In this document: in pieces, positions 1 to 12,204 of the stretch
How the letters are laid out: each line of letters starts with the position of its first letter
Position numbering within the stretch: position 1 is the stretch's first letter
Assembly: GCA_944990035.1 (NCBI GenBank)
Contig: CALYLX010000142.1
Location: 1,736,001 to 1,800,000 of the forward strand
Direction: 5' to 3'
DNA from: Clitopilus passeckerianus
Lineage: Eukaryota; Basidiomycota; Agaricomycetes; Agaricales; Entolomataceae
DNA: 64,000 nt
Translations under genes and position numbers: made by a program
Notes under the pieces: generated by a model
Told to the model about the DNA's origin: nothing
Seen by the model: only the letters and a program-made list of their open reading frames with translations
The model's database searches: none

Positions 1-1421
1 CTTCAGCTCGTGTTGGCCTGCGCTGAGGCTGGTATTCCGGAGAATATCGTACTGCCAGCGATCAACGTCGATTTCTTCCTTCGGCAACCAGCCCAGATCG
101 ACGCCATCAAGTTCGACACGCACGTCGCTGGCCTCTGGGAGGCCGGAGAGGGAAAATCGGACGAGATGGCTGAAATACTCGCCAGAAGACGTGAAGTTGA
201 TGGACCAAGCGGTGGTGGTGTTGAGTAAACTCCATGGGTACTCCTGCATCGGCATGTCTACTCGCTCGACGCGACGGTGGGAGACAGTATTATGTGGGTC
301 AGACATCCATTGCTCCCAGGGGGTGGGCTCTGAGAGGTTCTTCGCGGTGTTTATTGCGTAATATCCGTCATCCTCGATGCCGTCGTATTCCTCTCCAGCG
401 TGGAGAAGATTGTGACCAACTTCGTGTCGGAGAACTAGAGCCCCGTTTAACGCAGATGCGGTGATGGTGCTGCCGAGGTGTTATGAGTACCAATTTGCTT
501 AAAGACGCTCGAATGGGTTCAGAGACGTACACAAAATCACCCTCAAGTCCTTAACCGCCAACATATCATCAGTAATCACCCCATGAACGAATCGAACTGT
601 AGTCTCACCTCCGTACAAGGGATCATTCGCTGCAAGTTTCGTTAAACACTTGTATCGCCGTCTACTCTTGAAGACTCAAAGAGCTCACCCAACATAATCG
701 GATAATCACATCGACTCACCCCGACAGCATCGCAAGCTGCACGCGCAACGTCGGGCTTCCCACAGACGACGGCTCGAAGCTGGGTTCCGAATCTAAAAAG
801 TGCAAATGCAGTGCTTGATATACGAAGTCAATGACTTTCACGGGGGATATGGACCAGAATGAAGTCGCACTCTTTCGGTTCGTCGATACCCAGACCGCTC
901 TGATTCGGAAATGTGCTGTCAGTAGATGCAGGATCGGCAAGATTGAGTCTTACCTCGTTGCTTGGTGTAAAGGCGGCCCAGAAGTTCATCAGAGGGCGCA
1001 TGGTATGGAAAGTTTGATTTGTGGAGATGTCCTGAGCGAGCCTAGTGGCATCTGCGACGAACTTTTCTTGCTCTTCTTCGGTGTCTACAAGTGGTAAGAA
1101 TGGCGTTATTTGCGGCGGGATCAGCTCACATCCATCAGAGAAAAAGATGAAGTCGACACGATTCTCAGACGGTCCGGAGATGATGAGAGGGGTCACATTA
1201 AGCGGAGGAGCAGGGACATCGTCGCGCTGCAGATTAGTAACTTCTGACAGTGCATCAGCCTCAGACAGTTGTTTCCTGCCAAGTGGTATCTGAAGGTCTT
1301 CACCCGTAGAAATAGCAGAGTATGCTAATTAAGAAAGCGGATCAGCGATATGTTCTAGTATGACCAAATGAGTCCTACCTTGCAGCGACAAAGCTGTAAG
1401 CAAGAGAAGATTAAGCAACAT
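1..1421 (-). CDS. Secreted IgA-peptidase-type M64 metallopeptidase, copy 1 (3' part beyond window)
   Basis: Zinc metallopeptidase of the M64 family, probably secreted. The minus-strand start ATG at 1419-1421 opens a hydrophobic leader (MLLNLLLLTALSLQ) followed by an intron starting gtagga. Exons over about 830-1200 encode the family stretch PSENRVDFIFFSDG and a segment ending NFWAAFTPSNEV. The zinc site HEVGH, followed by a GEEYDG motif, lies at about 390-430 and is the HExxH plus downstream Glu/Asp arrangement of M64. The open frame then runs off the left edge, so the C-terminal domain is missing here. It is a tandem paralogue of the next gene (2207-4229), with the same intron layout and similar sequence throughout. 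Compared with copy 2, the zinc region reads HEVGHNLLHAGEEYDG rather than HELGHSIIDVGEEYDGG, so catalytic residues are kept. Exon limits between 480 and 830 are approximate. Confidence 0.8.
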
Positions 1422-2206
1422 AAGAGCAATCAGAGATAGATTAGGACCGACGGTCGAGTTTCCCAAGAAGAGACCAGACCTCAATTTATACGTCTGGTCG
1501 ACCAAGGCCTCAGTAACATTCAAGAGGTCGGAGGACGTTCTAATCAAGAAGCAAATATCTCGATTTTGACGCGGTTCCGTCGTTCCACGTGGTCTTGATC
1601 CTTTCGAGAATACAGTTCAACTGGCGACAGCGCCCAGGGGGACATCATCACCGTCCACACGAAGTACAGTATTCAATAACCTGCTTGCACACCACGATTG
1701 AGCATCTCAATTTAGCATACCACCGCGATAAAAGTCTTGGCATACTGTTTGCCTGGAGCATCAGCGGATGGCCCTCGAAAGTCAAGCCGAGACCATGGGT
1801 ATACTGGGACCAAAATAGCAGACAGATGGTTCCCTCAGGGCACAAAGCAACCATGTATCCCACAAGTATCGGAAATTGTAAGAGATGGCTGAACAACAAC
1901 ACGGTGGTGGATACCAGAACTTGGGGCCGGTCATGGTTCCGTTGGCTTCCTTCATTGGGCATTCCGGCTTTACGTCAGCCAATCTAAGCCAATGACAGAG
2001 CTATGTTTTTCGTAAAGTCGGGCCGGCTGTCGCTCGATATAGCATCCCGGAAGAAGTTTCTCCATTGCTGCCACCACTCCTGGACCTGAGCGTTCAACTA
2101 GAGAGGAACAACTGAGAGTTGGATCTCCCGATGCCACCAGTGATGAAATACATTGAATGTACACAGTTGACCATGGCACTCTATGTAAGCCCCATCCGTC
2201 AACCCT
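1422..2206. other. Intergenic region between the two M64 copies
   Basis: About 780 bp separates the start of copy 1 from the stop of copy 2. It should hold the promoter of copy 1 and the 3' end of copy 2. Open frames on both strands here (for example 1589-1987 plus) have no recognisable family, no splice-linked neighbours and overlap each other, so I do not call a gene. Confidence 0.6.
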
Positions 2207-4229
2207 TCATTTACTGCAACTTGTCTTGACTTCGAAGTCGTATTCAGACTGGAGTACATTATCTTGATCAACCCGTACTTCTTCGGTGGCGAACTTGACC
2301 TTCAAGGTATACGCTCCGAGAGCATTCTTGTCGTCGATGGCCACTAAGGTCTTGTTGGCGAACTCGGGGACGACCTTCCCGTCCTTGACCCAGGAGATGG
2401 TGTAGCTCTCCTTGACCCCATTGGGAGGGGAACCGTCTCGGAATTGGGCCAAAGGAACCAATGTTGCGTTGAAAGTCCTGTCCCAGGACCCATGCTTCGC
2501 CTGTTTGCAACCTTGCTCGACGCCGTCGATCAAGCTGGTATTGCGAAGTAGGTAGATCCAGAGGCCCTCCGTACAGACTTTGCAGAAATTGGGTGACGTG
2601 ACAATTCGCATAAGACAGTCCTCATTGGTTGGTCGGTACGAAGTAACGTTCTTGTCTGAGAATGTGGGGAACAAGCTATAATAGCCTTGCTCCGAAATGA
2701 ATCTACACTCGCTGATTAGAGGCGTACGAATAGTCAGAGGATAAACGTACTCTTTTTCGGTGCCAAATTCAAGAATCTCGCAACTGCAGAGCTGTGCAAT
2801 ACCCTGCCGCTCTCCGTTCAGAAGAGTGAACGTTAACTCGTGCTGGCCCGGGGATAAGCTGGTGTTTTGGTAAAGGTCGTAGTGCCAACGATCAACGTCG
2901 ATTCCTTCCTTCGGGACCCAGCCGAGATCGACGCCGTCGAGTTGAACGCTCAGGTCGCTGGCTTCAGGGAGGCCGGAGAGCGAGAACTTCACCAGATATC
3001 GGGAGTATTGACCCGAAGACGTGAAGTTGACGGACCAAGATGTTGTTGTGTTGAGTAAAGTCCAGGGATATGCTTGCATCGGCATGACCGAGCGCTCAAT
3101 GCGACGATGTGAGACGGTGTTGTGAGGGTCCGAGATCCATTGCTCCCAGGGAGTGGGCTCGGAGAGGTCCTTGGCGGCGTTCACGCCAAAGTATTCTGGA
3201 CCGCCGTCGTATTCCTCCCCCACATCGATGATGGAGTGGCCAAGTTCGTGTCGGAGAACGAGAGGACCATTTGCTATAGACGAAGTGATCACGCTGGGGA
3301 CACGTTGTTAGAAGTCCACGACATGTGGCTCAAATGAACGACGTACGTGAAGTCACCCCCAAGTCCTTGCAAATCCCCATGTTAGTACACCACGATGGAA
3401 GAACCAGAACCACTCACCTCCATACAGCGGATCATTTCCTGCGAGAATTTGTCATACAGTGAAATCGCCTTCTTTTGATTAGAAGCTCACCCAATAAGAT
3501 TGGATAATCGCATTGAGTTCCGAGCGAGTCACAAGCTGCACGAGCAACTTCAGGCTTCGCGTAGTAAACCGCTCTGAGCTCCGTTCCGTCTCGATACAGG
3601 CCAAATGGTGTGCTTCCAAAATGAGATCAGTCAACGGAAGAATAGATTAGAAGACATGCATACTCTTTCGGTTTGCCGCCCACGCCCACCCCGCTCTATG
3701 CAAAATTATCAGCCTGGATAGAACTAGTGAATGAGCAAGGACCTTTACCTCTTTACTGGGAGAAAATGCTGCCCAGAAGTTCATCAGAGGGCGCACAGTA
3801 TAGAATGTTTGATTTCCTGAAACATCCTGGGCAAGCCTACTAGCATCTTCAATGAACTTGTCATATTCTTCTTCGAGGTCTACTCTTGGTTACAGGATAT
3901 CTTTTTGGATCAGGTCACCAACTTACATCCGTCCGAAAAGAAGACGAGGTCAGCCCGGTTCTCAGAAGGCCCAGAGACACTAAGAGGAGTAACAGTTAGT
4001 GGAGGTACAGGTGCATCTTCGTGTGGTTTGGCGACAGCTCCGTCCTCTAGCGGTAGATCTGTTTCAGACAGGTGTCCTGAAAAGAGCGGTATCTGAAGGC
4101 TTTCACCAGAGGTGATCCCGGAGCATGCTAGATAAAGAGGTATTCAACCGCTGCGGTTGCTAGTAGTGCTATGACTTGTGCCATACCTTGCAGCAGAGAA
4201 GCTGTGAGCAAGAGAAGATTTAGCAACAT
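2207..4229 (-). CDS. Secreted IgA-peptidase-type M64 metallopeptidase, copy 2 (complete)
   Basis: Complete M64 zinc peptidase. The ATG at 4227-4229 begins a signal peptide (MLLNLLLLTASLLQ), followed by an intron with a gtatgg donor. The next exon begins near 4130 and carries an N-terminal beta domain ending PSENRADLVFFSDG, the start of the M64 catalytic core. Short exons follow (NFWAAFSPSKEV near 3750; FGLYRDGTELRAVYYAKPEV near 3560; CDYPILLGNDPLYGG near 3430). The long last exon, about 2207-3300, holds HELGHSIIDVGEEYDGG, which supplies the two zinc histidines, the catalytic Glu and the downstream metal-binding region. The C-terminal part is a Cys-containing beta-rich domain (about 300 residues) with several N-glycosylation sequons (NTS, NTT, NFT), consistent with secretion. 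It lies head-to-tail with copy 1. The substrate is unknown; the IgA name is inherited from the bacterial founder of the family. Confidence 0.87.
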
Positions 4230-4453
4230 AGAAGCGCTCAGAGAGGAAACCGAACTGATAATCGAGCTTCTTTTGAATGCTAGGAAGCCTCAATATATAG
4301 GGCCAGCACAACCGAGGTTCAGGAAGCTAGGAAACACGGTTCTAATCAAGAAGCAACGCGTTGAATGTGGTTCAGGTCTTCGCGATTGAAACAGTCCGGA
4401 ATTCCACGTGGGCGTTGGCAATCTGGCTTACCTCATAAATCCGTTCGCAACTC

Positions 4454-6186
4454 ATGCACCCATGTCTTCAGCCTGCTGAGATCCAGGATGTAATATTTCG
4501 GTCAATTGAAGAGCCATTCATGAATGTTACACTACAAGCCTTATCCAGGACATGCTGGGCCTTCACAGGTCGGTTTCGGGACAATCATAGACCACAACGA
4601 ATGGCTGAGGAGATGAGCTGGCTTAGAAGTTGCCTTGGACCAGTTATGGGAAACGCAACCGACGCTTCGTAATCTTTTCCGTACTATGGCGGAGGATCTT
4701 TACAAGGTTATACACGATGAAGATGCTGACTGGGATCCCGAAGTTGTAAGTCATTCTCGTTCTTGCGCACCACCCCAATTGATCTCAGGATGTTTTTCTA
4801 ACTCAGGAATTGATTCGAGAAATCAGACTCGAGGACTGGAGAAAGTGCATGCCATATGCAAGACGAATACGCGTTCTGAACCTGGGCAAATCATTTGGCG
4901 TGACCGAGGACGCGCTTTTAGCCCTATGTCTCTTTCGCAGAGCAGAATGTTTATTGCCACGCCTCAACGCGTTCAGTCTCGTCTGTAACTCTGCGGGACC
5001 GAAGAACATGGACGAATGGCTGCCAAGAATGATCCCGCCCGGGCTCGTCCACTTCTCAATTTACGCAGGACAGACCCCCCACATGTGTGTTCCACTTGCA
5101 GCGTCCCAGCTTACCAGCCTCTGTCCCCAGATCAAAGAGCTTATTTTCGACTTTTTCGTAGTGAATAACGGCCTACATGATCCTCATCAAGACCATTTCA
5201 CGCACTCTGTCGAGCGTGCGCGCATCTACCGACACTGCCTCGATCTAACGAATGACTTTGTAAAACATGGTTTCGACCATATCGAAGAACTACATCTTGG
5301 CAAATTGTCGTTGGGCCCGGAAGTGCTTTGCCGCTTGTCGACTTTCCAGTCCCTCCGAGTACTGAAACTTTGGTTCAACAAAAGCGATCATTGCCTACGG
5401 AATAATGATCACGGCCAATTCCTCCACCTCACCGACCTCGAGTTAGCGGGGATATCTTGGAGTACCGCCTCCTCGAGCTTGGATATGCTCGTTGTGAGCC
5501 CTTTACGGTCCCTCATCATGTACGTCCTCGATAAAATCCCCGAACCACAGGACGCCTTCGTAGATAAGTTCCTATCGAGGCTCGCACGTTTAACCAACCT
5601 CGCCCACGTAAGCATTGCGCAAGATGACGATGAAGAACCAATTCCATTGGAGGAAGATGAAGCCGTGATGGTAGGACTGGAACTAGCGCAGCTAAAGAAT
5701 GTGGATCATTTCTCGTTTATGTGCTCCCCAGCGGCCTTACTGGGTGATGCCTGGTACAGCGCCATCTCACCGTCATGGAGTCTCCTCACTGAAATTGGTC
5801 TCTATTCCTTGGAAGAGCGGCCGACCGCCACTCTCCAAGGATTGCCCCCCTTAATTGGAAACTGTCATTCCCTTCTCAAACTTGAGGTTTCCGTGATATG
5901 CTCCCCTTTCAAGGTCAGCCCGGCATTGGGACACAAACTTCGACGATCCAAAATTGATTACGTGGATTTCATTTATTCGCCTTTCGGGAGCGGCATGACC
6001 ACCGCAATTCTGGTCGATCTGCTATTGTTCATGTTCCCCGAAGCCGATTCTATCACAGGAGAGTCCAGTCCCTCGCCTCAACTGGATGATCCATGGAAGA
6101 AAGTGAATAAGGAGGTAGAGCTGGTCATAGCGGCTCGCGAAGTCGAAGAGCTCCCGGCGAAAAGCAAGATTGAGGATGAAGGATAA
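4454..6186 (+). CDS. F-box/leucine-rich-repeat-like protein
   Basis: Likely substrate adaptor of an SCF-type ubiquitin ligase. I place exons at 4454-4568, 4627-4745 and 4807-6186 (537 codons before the stop). The splices join W-A-F-T-E-V-A-L-D-Q-L-W and D-P-E-V-E-L-I-R in frame. The first about 45 residues are a degenerate F-box (PAEIQDVIFRSI ... LSRTCWAFTEVALDQLWETQ), the form common in Agaricomycete F-box paralogue expansions. The rest is Leu-rich and repeats hydrophobic LRR-like phases (for example LRVLKLWF, LTDLELAGI, LTNLAHVSI), with an acidic patch near DDDEEPIPLEEDE. The ATG chosen is the first in frame with the F-box. The target protein cannot be inferred. Confidence 0.85.
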
Positions 6187-6801
6187 GGTTGGTTTCTGTC
6201 TCAGCGCGAATGCTTTCTGTGCCCTCATAACTTTTTTAGGTTGGATATATGGATATTATCTTCGGCCGTCTTGGTTTTGTCGAGAAGATTCTTGCCGCAA
6301 TGCGGTCGCAGAATCGTGTAGGGCCTGTCATTGCATTGCGTGTTGTCCCTTTCGGGTCTCTTGGTATATTACTATCGTATAAACTGTATTAGTATGGATA
6401 TCGTAATTCCCAAAAATTGTGGTTATTCGTACCCATTAGCTATGCAGACGCGAGCATTGACCGGCCTGTTGACCCATCAGTCAGCTTGATCCTTGGCCCA
6501 AAGAGGACGAGTGGGATTGCCGATACCAGGCCAACCACCGGCCCGTGAGCGCTTGAGCGATCCCACAGAGGCTTCCAGACTGGTCACGATGTTGGCTTGG
6601 CCTTCCCTTTTTTCCCGTATGCGCGATATAACGTTTCCCAATTCTGGACTATCATCGGTTACTAACCGTCGAATGTTCTACTCCTACGAGTAACCCTGCA
6701 TTTTGAATTGCCGATGATTCTGTTGCTAGCTAGCAGAGCACCTGTCGGGCCGGGAAAGAGGCTTGTGACCCATCGGCTGAAGGACGTCTACTTTACAGAT
6801 T

Positions 6802-6809
6802 TATAAAGA
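6802..6809 (+). promoter_or_regulatory. TATA box of the GH43 gene
   Basis: TATAAAGA lies about 41 bp upstream of the ATG at 6850. This close spacing is common for strongly expressed secreted-protein genes in basidiomycetes. Confidence 0.6.
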
Positions 6810-6849
6810 GGGTAACCGCGAACAAGAGCAAGACCTCACACGTGCGATA

Positions 6850-8718
6850 ATGTTTTGGCGGCTTGCATCCTTCTTATGCCTCCTCGCAGGAACTACTCAC
6901 GCTCGCAACAATCGATATATCGTTCCGGGTGCGACCTGGTATGACACGGACGGCAACGTCGTGAGTGCGCACGCTGGCGGAGTCACAAAGATCAACGGGA
7001 CCTGGTATTGGTTTGGACAAAATGAACGTCAAGAAGACAAGGACCTGTTTTCTGGTATTTTAATGTGCCTTTATAACTTCTTGGATCACTCAGACTTCTC
7101 ATCATCAAGGCATCAACGTTTATTCTTCATCTGATTTACTCAACTGGAAGAACGAAGGACGCGCCTTGTCGCCTATACCTGGCACCGAGATTGGACCCGA
7201 GGCTGTCGTGGAACGCCCGAAGGTGGTCTACAGCGAATCGTTGCAACAATGGGTCCTATGGTTCCACTCCGATGATTCCACCTATGGATTGCTACGACAA
7301 GGAGTTGCTACTAGCCCCAACCTGACGGGACCATATACATTCCAGAGTGTGTTCAGACCTCTCGGGAATCCTAGCCAAGATTTGGGCCTTTTCCAAGATG
7401 TCGATGGGCAAGCATATGCCCTTTACAGCAATGGAGACGCAGATCCCGACCATGACAATCTCATTACACGCCTAAACAAGAACTTTACTAACGTCGAGGA
7501 AGTCGTCTACACCTTCAACAGTAAGTTCCTCTCCCTGGTCCAAGTATCAACACGGCTCAATCTCTTCCAGACTTCGATCTGGAGGCACCAAATATCCTAT
7601 TCACGGGCAAGCGGTACTACATCCTAATGTCCCACAAAACGGGCTACAGACCCAACAACGTCGTCGTATTTTCTGCCGAGAAACTGGCTGGACCCTGGTC
7701 TGTTCAATCCTATATTGCAGAGTAGGTGTTTTTCGGGGTCCTATCGATATGGACAATGACAGAAATCTGGATAGACTCGGCACGAGGACCTGGAACTCTC
7801 AGAGTACTTTCACGATAACTGCAGGGGAAGGTGCCAAGAAAGCATACCTGTATTGTGGTGACTCTTGGTCACCTGGCCTCGGTGCAAGTCTATGGGAAAG
7901 CACGTTAGTAAAGTGATTGGCCGACCCCTTTAATGCGTTAACTCGCCCTCCAGATACATATGGTTACCAGCGAACGTCGACGACAATACGGGGTCTTTTC
8001 GGGTAGACTGGCATGACCTCTACTCCATAGATGCGAAAACGGGTCATCTCAGTTTCCCGAAAGGCAGAGACTACGAGGCTGAAAAGGGTGTTGTGACGGG
8101 TTCAGCCTACATTACACTTTGTGTTAGTGTCTATTTCATCGTATTCAAAATTACTCCGGGGCTAACAACTGAAATTGACAGCCTACATGTTCTGCAAACC
8201 GGGTTGTTACTGGGAGTGGGTCTTCGAGTTAATACCAGGTTTTCAAACCAGCTCACCCTATTCCAGTCGAGGGTAACTCGACTGTAACAATCAGAGATAT
8301 TGTCGGAACCGGACAGCCTCAGTGGGTTTCTGTTTATTATCATAATCCCGATGGCCTCTGTGAGTACATTCTATCTGCCATGTTGATACTTTACGCTAAA
8401 GTCAGGCGACAGGGGGTGACAACCGAGGTGGCGTTTCGGTTTTATCGAGGACAGCGACATACTCGGTCAATGGAGGATCTCCGATAACCCTCAAGCAAAG
8501 AAGTGGCAGCTCCGGCATTATCCTGAGCCAACCGCTTAATGTGACGTTCAACGCTGGTGGAGGAAATACGCTCACGTTCGCCGGGTTCAACGGAAGTAAG
8601 GGCTTTCTTCCGGTTAATCGTCATGGTCCTTATCCAATGCTAATCACCCACCCCAGCTGCCGCATCGGACCTGGATAAGATTGTGGTATACGGCAATATA
8701 TATGATGATAAAAATTAA
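6850..8718 (+). CDS. Secreted GH43 glycoside hydrolase, exo-beta-1,3-galactanase type, with CBM35-like C-terminal module
   Basis: A secreted glycosidase, probably releasing galactose units from the beta-1,3-galactan backbone of plant arabinogalactan. It starts with a signal peptide (residues 1-18, ending GTTHA) and continues into the GH43 N-terminus (IVPGATWYDTDGNVVSAHAGG). Exon 1 ends at 7054 and exon 2 starts at 7110 (SG-INVYSSSDLLNW). Family landmarks are ERPKVVY (a catalytic Glu region of the GH43_24 group), the invariant LEAPNILF and DSWSPGLGAS. At least five further short introns are evident, for example gtaagt near 7521 and gttagt near 7904. The last about 120 residues (VTIRDIVGTGQPQWVSVYY ... 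LDKIVVYG) look like a CBM35 beta-sandwich. The stop is at 8716-8718. The subfamily is assigned from motif memory; the GH43 level is firmer than the substrate. Confidence 0.83.
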
Positions 8719-9101
8719 GGACGCATGTTACATTGATCACCTTCAATTCACTTGAGGCCACGGGGAATCAGCTCGCCGACTCGTGGACTCGGATGCCGCA
8801 ATATACATACCTGGTCCAAGAAAATCTCGTCGTTTGACTTGAAACATTGAGATCCAGCCTTCTATGTACCAGGGAATCGCTATTCGACATAGCATCCGCC
8901 GATGCACAGATCTTGAGGAGGATCCAAGGTCAGGCAAACACCGTCAATTGAATGAGGGGACCTGTCAGAGTTTGGCTGGGAGGCAGGAACTGCCGGACCG
9001 GATGTTAAAGAGGATGTTGCCAAACAAACGTCAACTTTAGATTTTTGGACGTCGGTTTCGAGCAGACAATCGCCTGCAGCGAGCTCCTGCCTATCCTCAA
9101 A
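8719..9101. other. Intergenic region, GH43 to L1-domain gene
   Basis: About 380 bp between two plus-strand genes, expected to contain the GH43 3' end and the L1-gene promoter. A 64-codon minus-strand frame at 8743-8937 has no family resemblance. I see nothing else here. Confidence 0.6.
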
Positions 9102-10690
9102 ATGGTTGCGGAACCAAAACTTATCGAAGAAAGGGTCTCAATCAAGCAATGCAAACTTGCTGTTGAAGCTTTGCATGCCCATGAAACAAAGAAAGAACAA
9201 GAGCGAGCAGAGACCGAACTTCTACCTGGAAAAGAACCTAATGTCTGGCTCAACGTTACTGTGAAGCAAATGCCATCTGGATACAAGGTCAAACCTGCAA
9301 AAATGTACGTGCGTCAACTGAACAACGTAGCTTCTGCTAAACTTGCCCTTCAGACCTATCGTACACCCTCTGATCGACCCTCGGACGACCCCAATATGCC
9401 TCATCACGAAAGATCCTCAGCGAGAATACAAGGACCTCCTGGAACAACACAACATCAAATTTATCTCTAGGGTTGTTGGAATTGGGAAGCTAAAAGGCAA
9501 ATTCAAGCCATATGAAGCCAGACGGCTGCTCCTGAAGGAGTACGGTCTCTTCCTTGCGGACGAGAGAGTAATTCCTCTCCTCCCCAAGCTCCTTGGTGTG
9601 AAATGGTTTGAAGCGAAAAAGTACGTATCTGCCTAATTTAGTGACGGAAAGAGAACTCATGTGTGCATTAGGCAGCCGATCCCTGTATGTCTAACACGCA
9701 AGGACCTCAAGGGCGAACTTGAACGGGCTGTTTCTGCGACATACTTGAACCAAAACAAGGGCACCTGCACGTACGTTCATTGAAGCATGTGTACGCTTTT
9801 CTATGCTAATCCTTCTTTGTAGATCCATTAAAATCGGCGTTCTCTCACACAAGCCCTCACAAATATTGGCCAACCTGGAGAAGGCTTTGCCAGCCGTCGC
9901 AAAGCACATCCAGGGTGGTTGGGACAATATTCAAGCTCTCCACATTAAAACGAATTCGAGCATCAGTTTACCCATATGGACGTGCAATCTTGATGAAGGC
10001 GAAGGTGGACGATGGGAGGGTATAGCAGCTCCAGACGCTGCCGGCAATGAGGCGGGCCAAGATGAGAGTTCTGAAGAGGAGGAATTGCCTGTGGTCTCCA
10101 CGAAGAAAGGCAAGAAGCGGGTGCAGGAGGATGAAGAAACACCAGCTCCCAAGAAGAAGGCCAAGTCGGAATCCAGTTCCAAAGGCTCGGAAACTGCATC
10201 AAAAGGCCCCAAATCCAGCGAAAAACCCTCACCCAAGGTTACGGGTCCCTCCCGCACTAAGGAGGGTAAACTAGGCGATAAGGACGGCGGCAAGCCCCGC
10301 AAGTCGAGCGTTGTGGCGAAGTCCGAGTCGCACAACGCCAATTCACCTGTCATCAAAACTTCAAAAAAGACATCCGCCACCGTCGTCTCTTCAAATTCAT
10401 CCCGCACAAAAGTGTCGGTCGTACCGTCGGGGCAGGCGAAGTCGCAAAGCGCAGTCGGCTCAGACCTTGGTAAAGCCTCCAAGGGGATACCGACTGGCAA
10501 AGCCAAGCCTTCAGCACCAACGAAGGAGGCAACGAAGAAGGTCACCCCAAAAGCTGCTCTGACTGCTGAAGAGGTCAAGCTCAAGCGAAGCTCGGAGCCT
10601 GGAGAAAAGAAGAAGCTCAAGGCGACTGCCAGTGGCACCAAAAGTGCGAAGGCTGCCCTTCTAGGCAGGAAGGCTGGTCAAGGGCAGTAA
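9102..10690 (+). CDS. Ribosomal L1-domain nucleolar protein (Utp30/Cic1/RSL1D1-like)
   Basis: Predicted nucleolar ribosome-biogenesis factor with a ribosomal protein L1 fold. Exons are 9102-9304, 9354-9620, 9672-9770 and 9823-10690 (478 residues). Every junction restores a clean frame, for example KPAKI-PIVHPLIDP and EAKK-QPIPVCLT. Residues 1 to about 260 form the L1 domain, from VSIKQCKLAVEALHAH to NIQALHIKTNSSISLPIW. The two-lobed core includes ICLITKDPQREYKDLL and the C-terminal KIGVLSHKPSQILANLEKALP. The remaining about 200 residues are low-complexity Lys/Ser/Pro/Ala-rich with basic clusters (KKGKKR, PKKKAK) that act as likely nuclear/nucleolar signals. The acidic SSEEEE segment sits between the two regions. 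I cannot decide between the Utp30 and Cic1 subfamilies by eye. Confidence 0.85.
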
Positions 10691-11010
10691 ACTAGGATAT
10701 TCTCATGTACGATGTTGGGCGGTATTTCTGACACGTTGTGGCTTTGAATCCTCTCCTTGATGCCTTTTGCGACGTGAATATACATACTGATAGTTATCTG
10801 ACGCGATTTTTGCCAGTTCTGTGGTATCCCATGTTAGGCCTGTTGACTGTTTTTGGAAATCCGAAACGATTTTGCGCCTCGCCGGCAAGGATAGTAGCCG
10901 GTATCAACTTTGGGGATGAGCCACGAACATGAATCTCTACCCGTTTCTTTCAGCTCGTCAAGCTGTATCTGAGGCCACTGTTTACTCTCGTTAACTGAAG
11001 CAACTCAAAG

Positions 11011-12204
11011 ATGGAAAGGAGGTCCACCAAACTGAGGATTGCCCATCCGAAAGAACCAAATTGTGACATGGTCGGCGTCCTCGAACAAGTGGCTCCTCAA
11101 AGCCCTATTAAAGGTCGAAAGCTTGCATTGGTGAGTACCCGATGCTGGGATAGCATAGTAAAGGCTGGAACTAATTCGAACTGAGTAGATCCTACACGGT
11201 ACTATGGGGTAGGAAGATCTTTCGGAGGTCATGAAGTCAGCATTGTTAATCATGAAACGTAGCCACAAGGACTACCTGTTTCAGAAACGCCTAGCCCAGC
11301 GGCTCCCAATGGATTCTTTCCGTTTTGACTTCCGGTATGTTCAGAAAAATTGTAACCACCACTCAGGTCTTCTGAAACCGGCCACCACGGAAATGTAGAG
11401 GCAATCATGAATCCGGCGGGACATGGAAACAAGGCGCGCTGGCGGACGACCTTGTGGACTTAGAGGTCGTCGTCGAGTATCTCAAAGCCACGTATGGCTA
11501 TGTCATCGACTTGGTTGTCGGTCACTCTCGCGGGTCGATAGTGGCAATGCGGTGGATCTGCACTACTGAGGATGGACGAAACATCACCGCGTTCGTCAAT
11601 GCTTCAGGCCGCTACCGCATGCCTGTGAGTTCCCTCCTGACCTCAGAAAGGTTCACTAATTGATTATTTCTTCAGAAAATTAAAGGTGATTTTTCCTCAC
11701 GTCCTTCAGACCTAGTGACACTAAACGGTCAATAGACGCACCAGCAGGCAAAGTCTGGGAAAAGGCCTTCAAAGAACATGGTTTTTACACCTGGACTGTC
11801 AGGGTTGCAGGAAAGCAGGTGGTAGCCAAGATATACCCAGAGGATCTCGAGGAGTTCTGCAATTGGGACACCTCATTCATCAACACGGATTTCCCTCCGC
11901 ACATACACGCACTTACAGTGCACGGGTTATCAGATGGAACTGTTCCACCGTAGGTCTGTTTATAGAATTGCTCTCGTTCGGCCCCGCTGAGCTCCTTTAC
12001 AGTTACGATGCTGTTCTTTACGCCTCAGCGCTCAGCCAAAGAAGTCCCGGAACTCATACTTTGAACTTCATCGAAAATGCCGATCACAACTTCACTGGGC
12101 GGCAAGATGAAGTTGCCAAAGCGATTCTTGATTGGTGGGATGCCTGCTGCCAGAGGAAACTTTCCACTGGACTGTGGTTGAATCCCCCTCAGAGTAAACT
12201 CTGA
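11011..12204 (+). CDS. Alpha/beta hydrolase fold protein
   Basis: Cytosolic serine hydrolase of unknown substrate. Seven exons can be placed: 11011-11130, 11189-11208, 11263-11334, 11399-11624, 11676-11685, 11736-11949 and 12003-12204, giving 287 residues. There is no signal peptide. The oxyanion region reads LILHGTMGHKD. The nucleophile elbow is GHSRGS (Ser about residue 114), the acid is likely the Asp in HGLSDGTVPP, and the histidine is in ENADHNFTG near the C-terminus. Exons 2 and 5 are only 20 and 10 nt long, but both are required to keep the frame and the conserved HGTMG and K-D-A-P stretches. It resembles fungal 'alpha/beta hydrolase, S33-like' proteins; esterase or peptidase activity cannot be told apart. 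Confidence 0.85.

Noticed and set aside
9931..10641. 236-codon minus-strand open frame opposite the L1-domain gene
   Set aside because: Shadow of the low-complexity Lys/Ser-rich C-terminus on the other strand.
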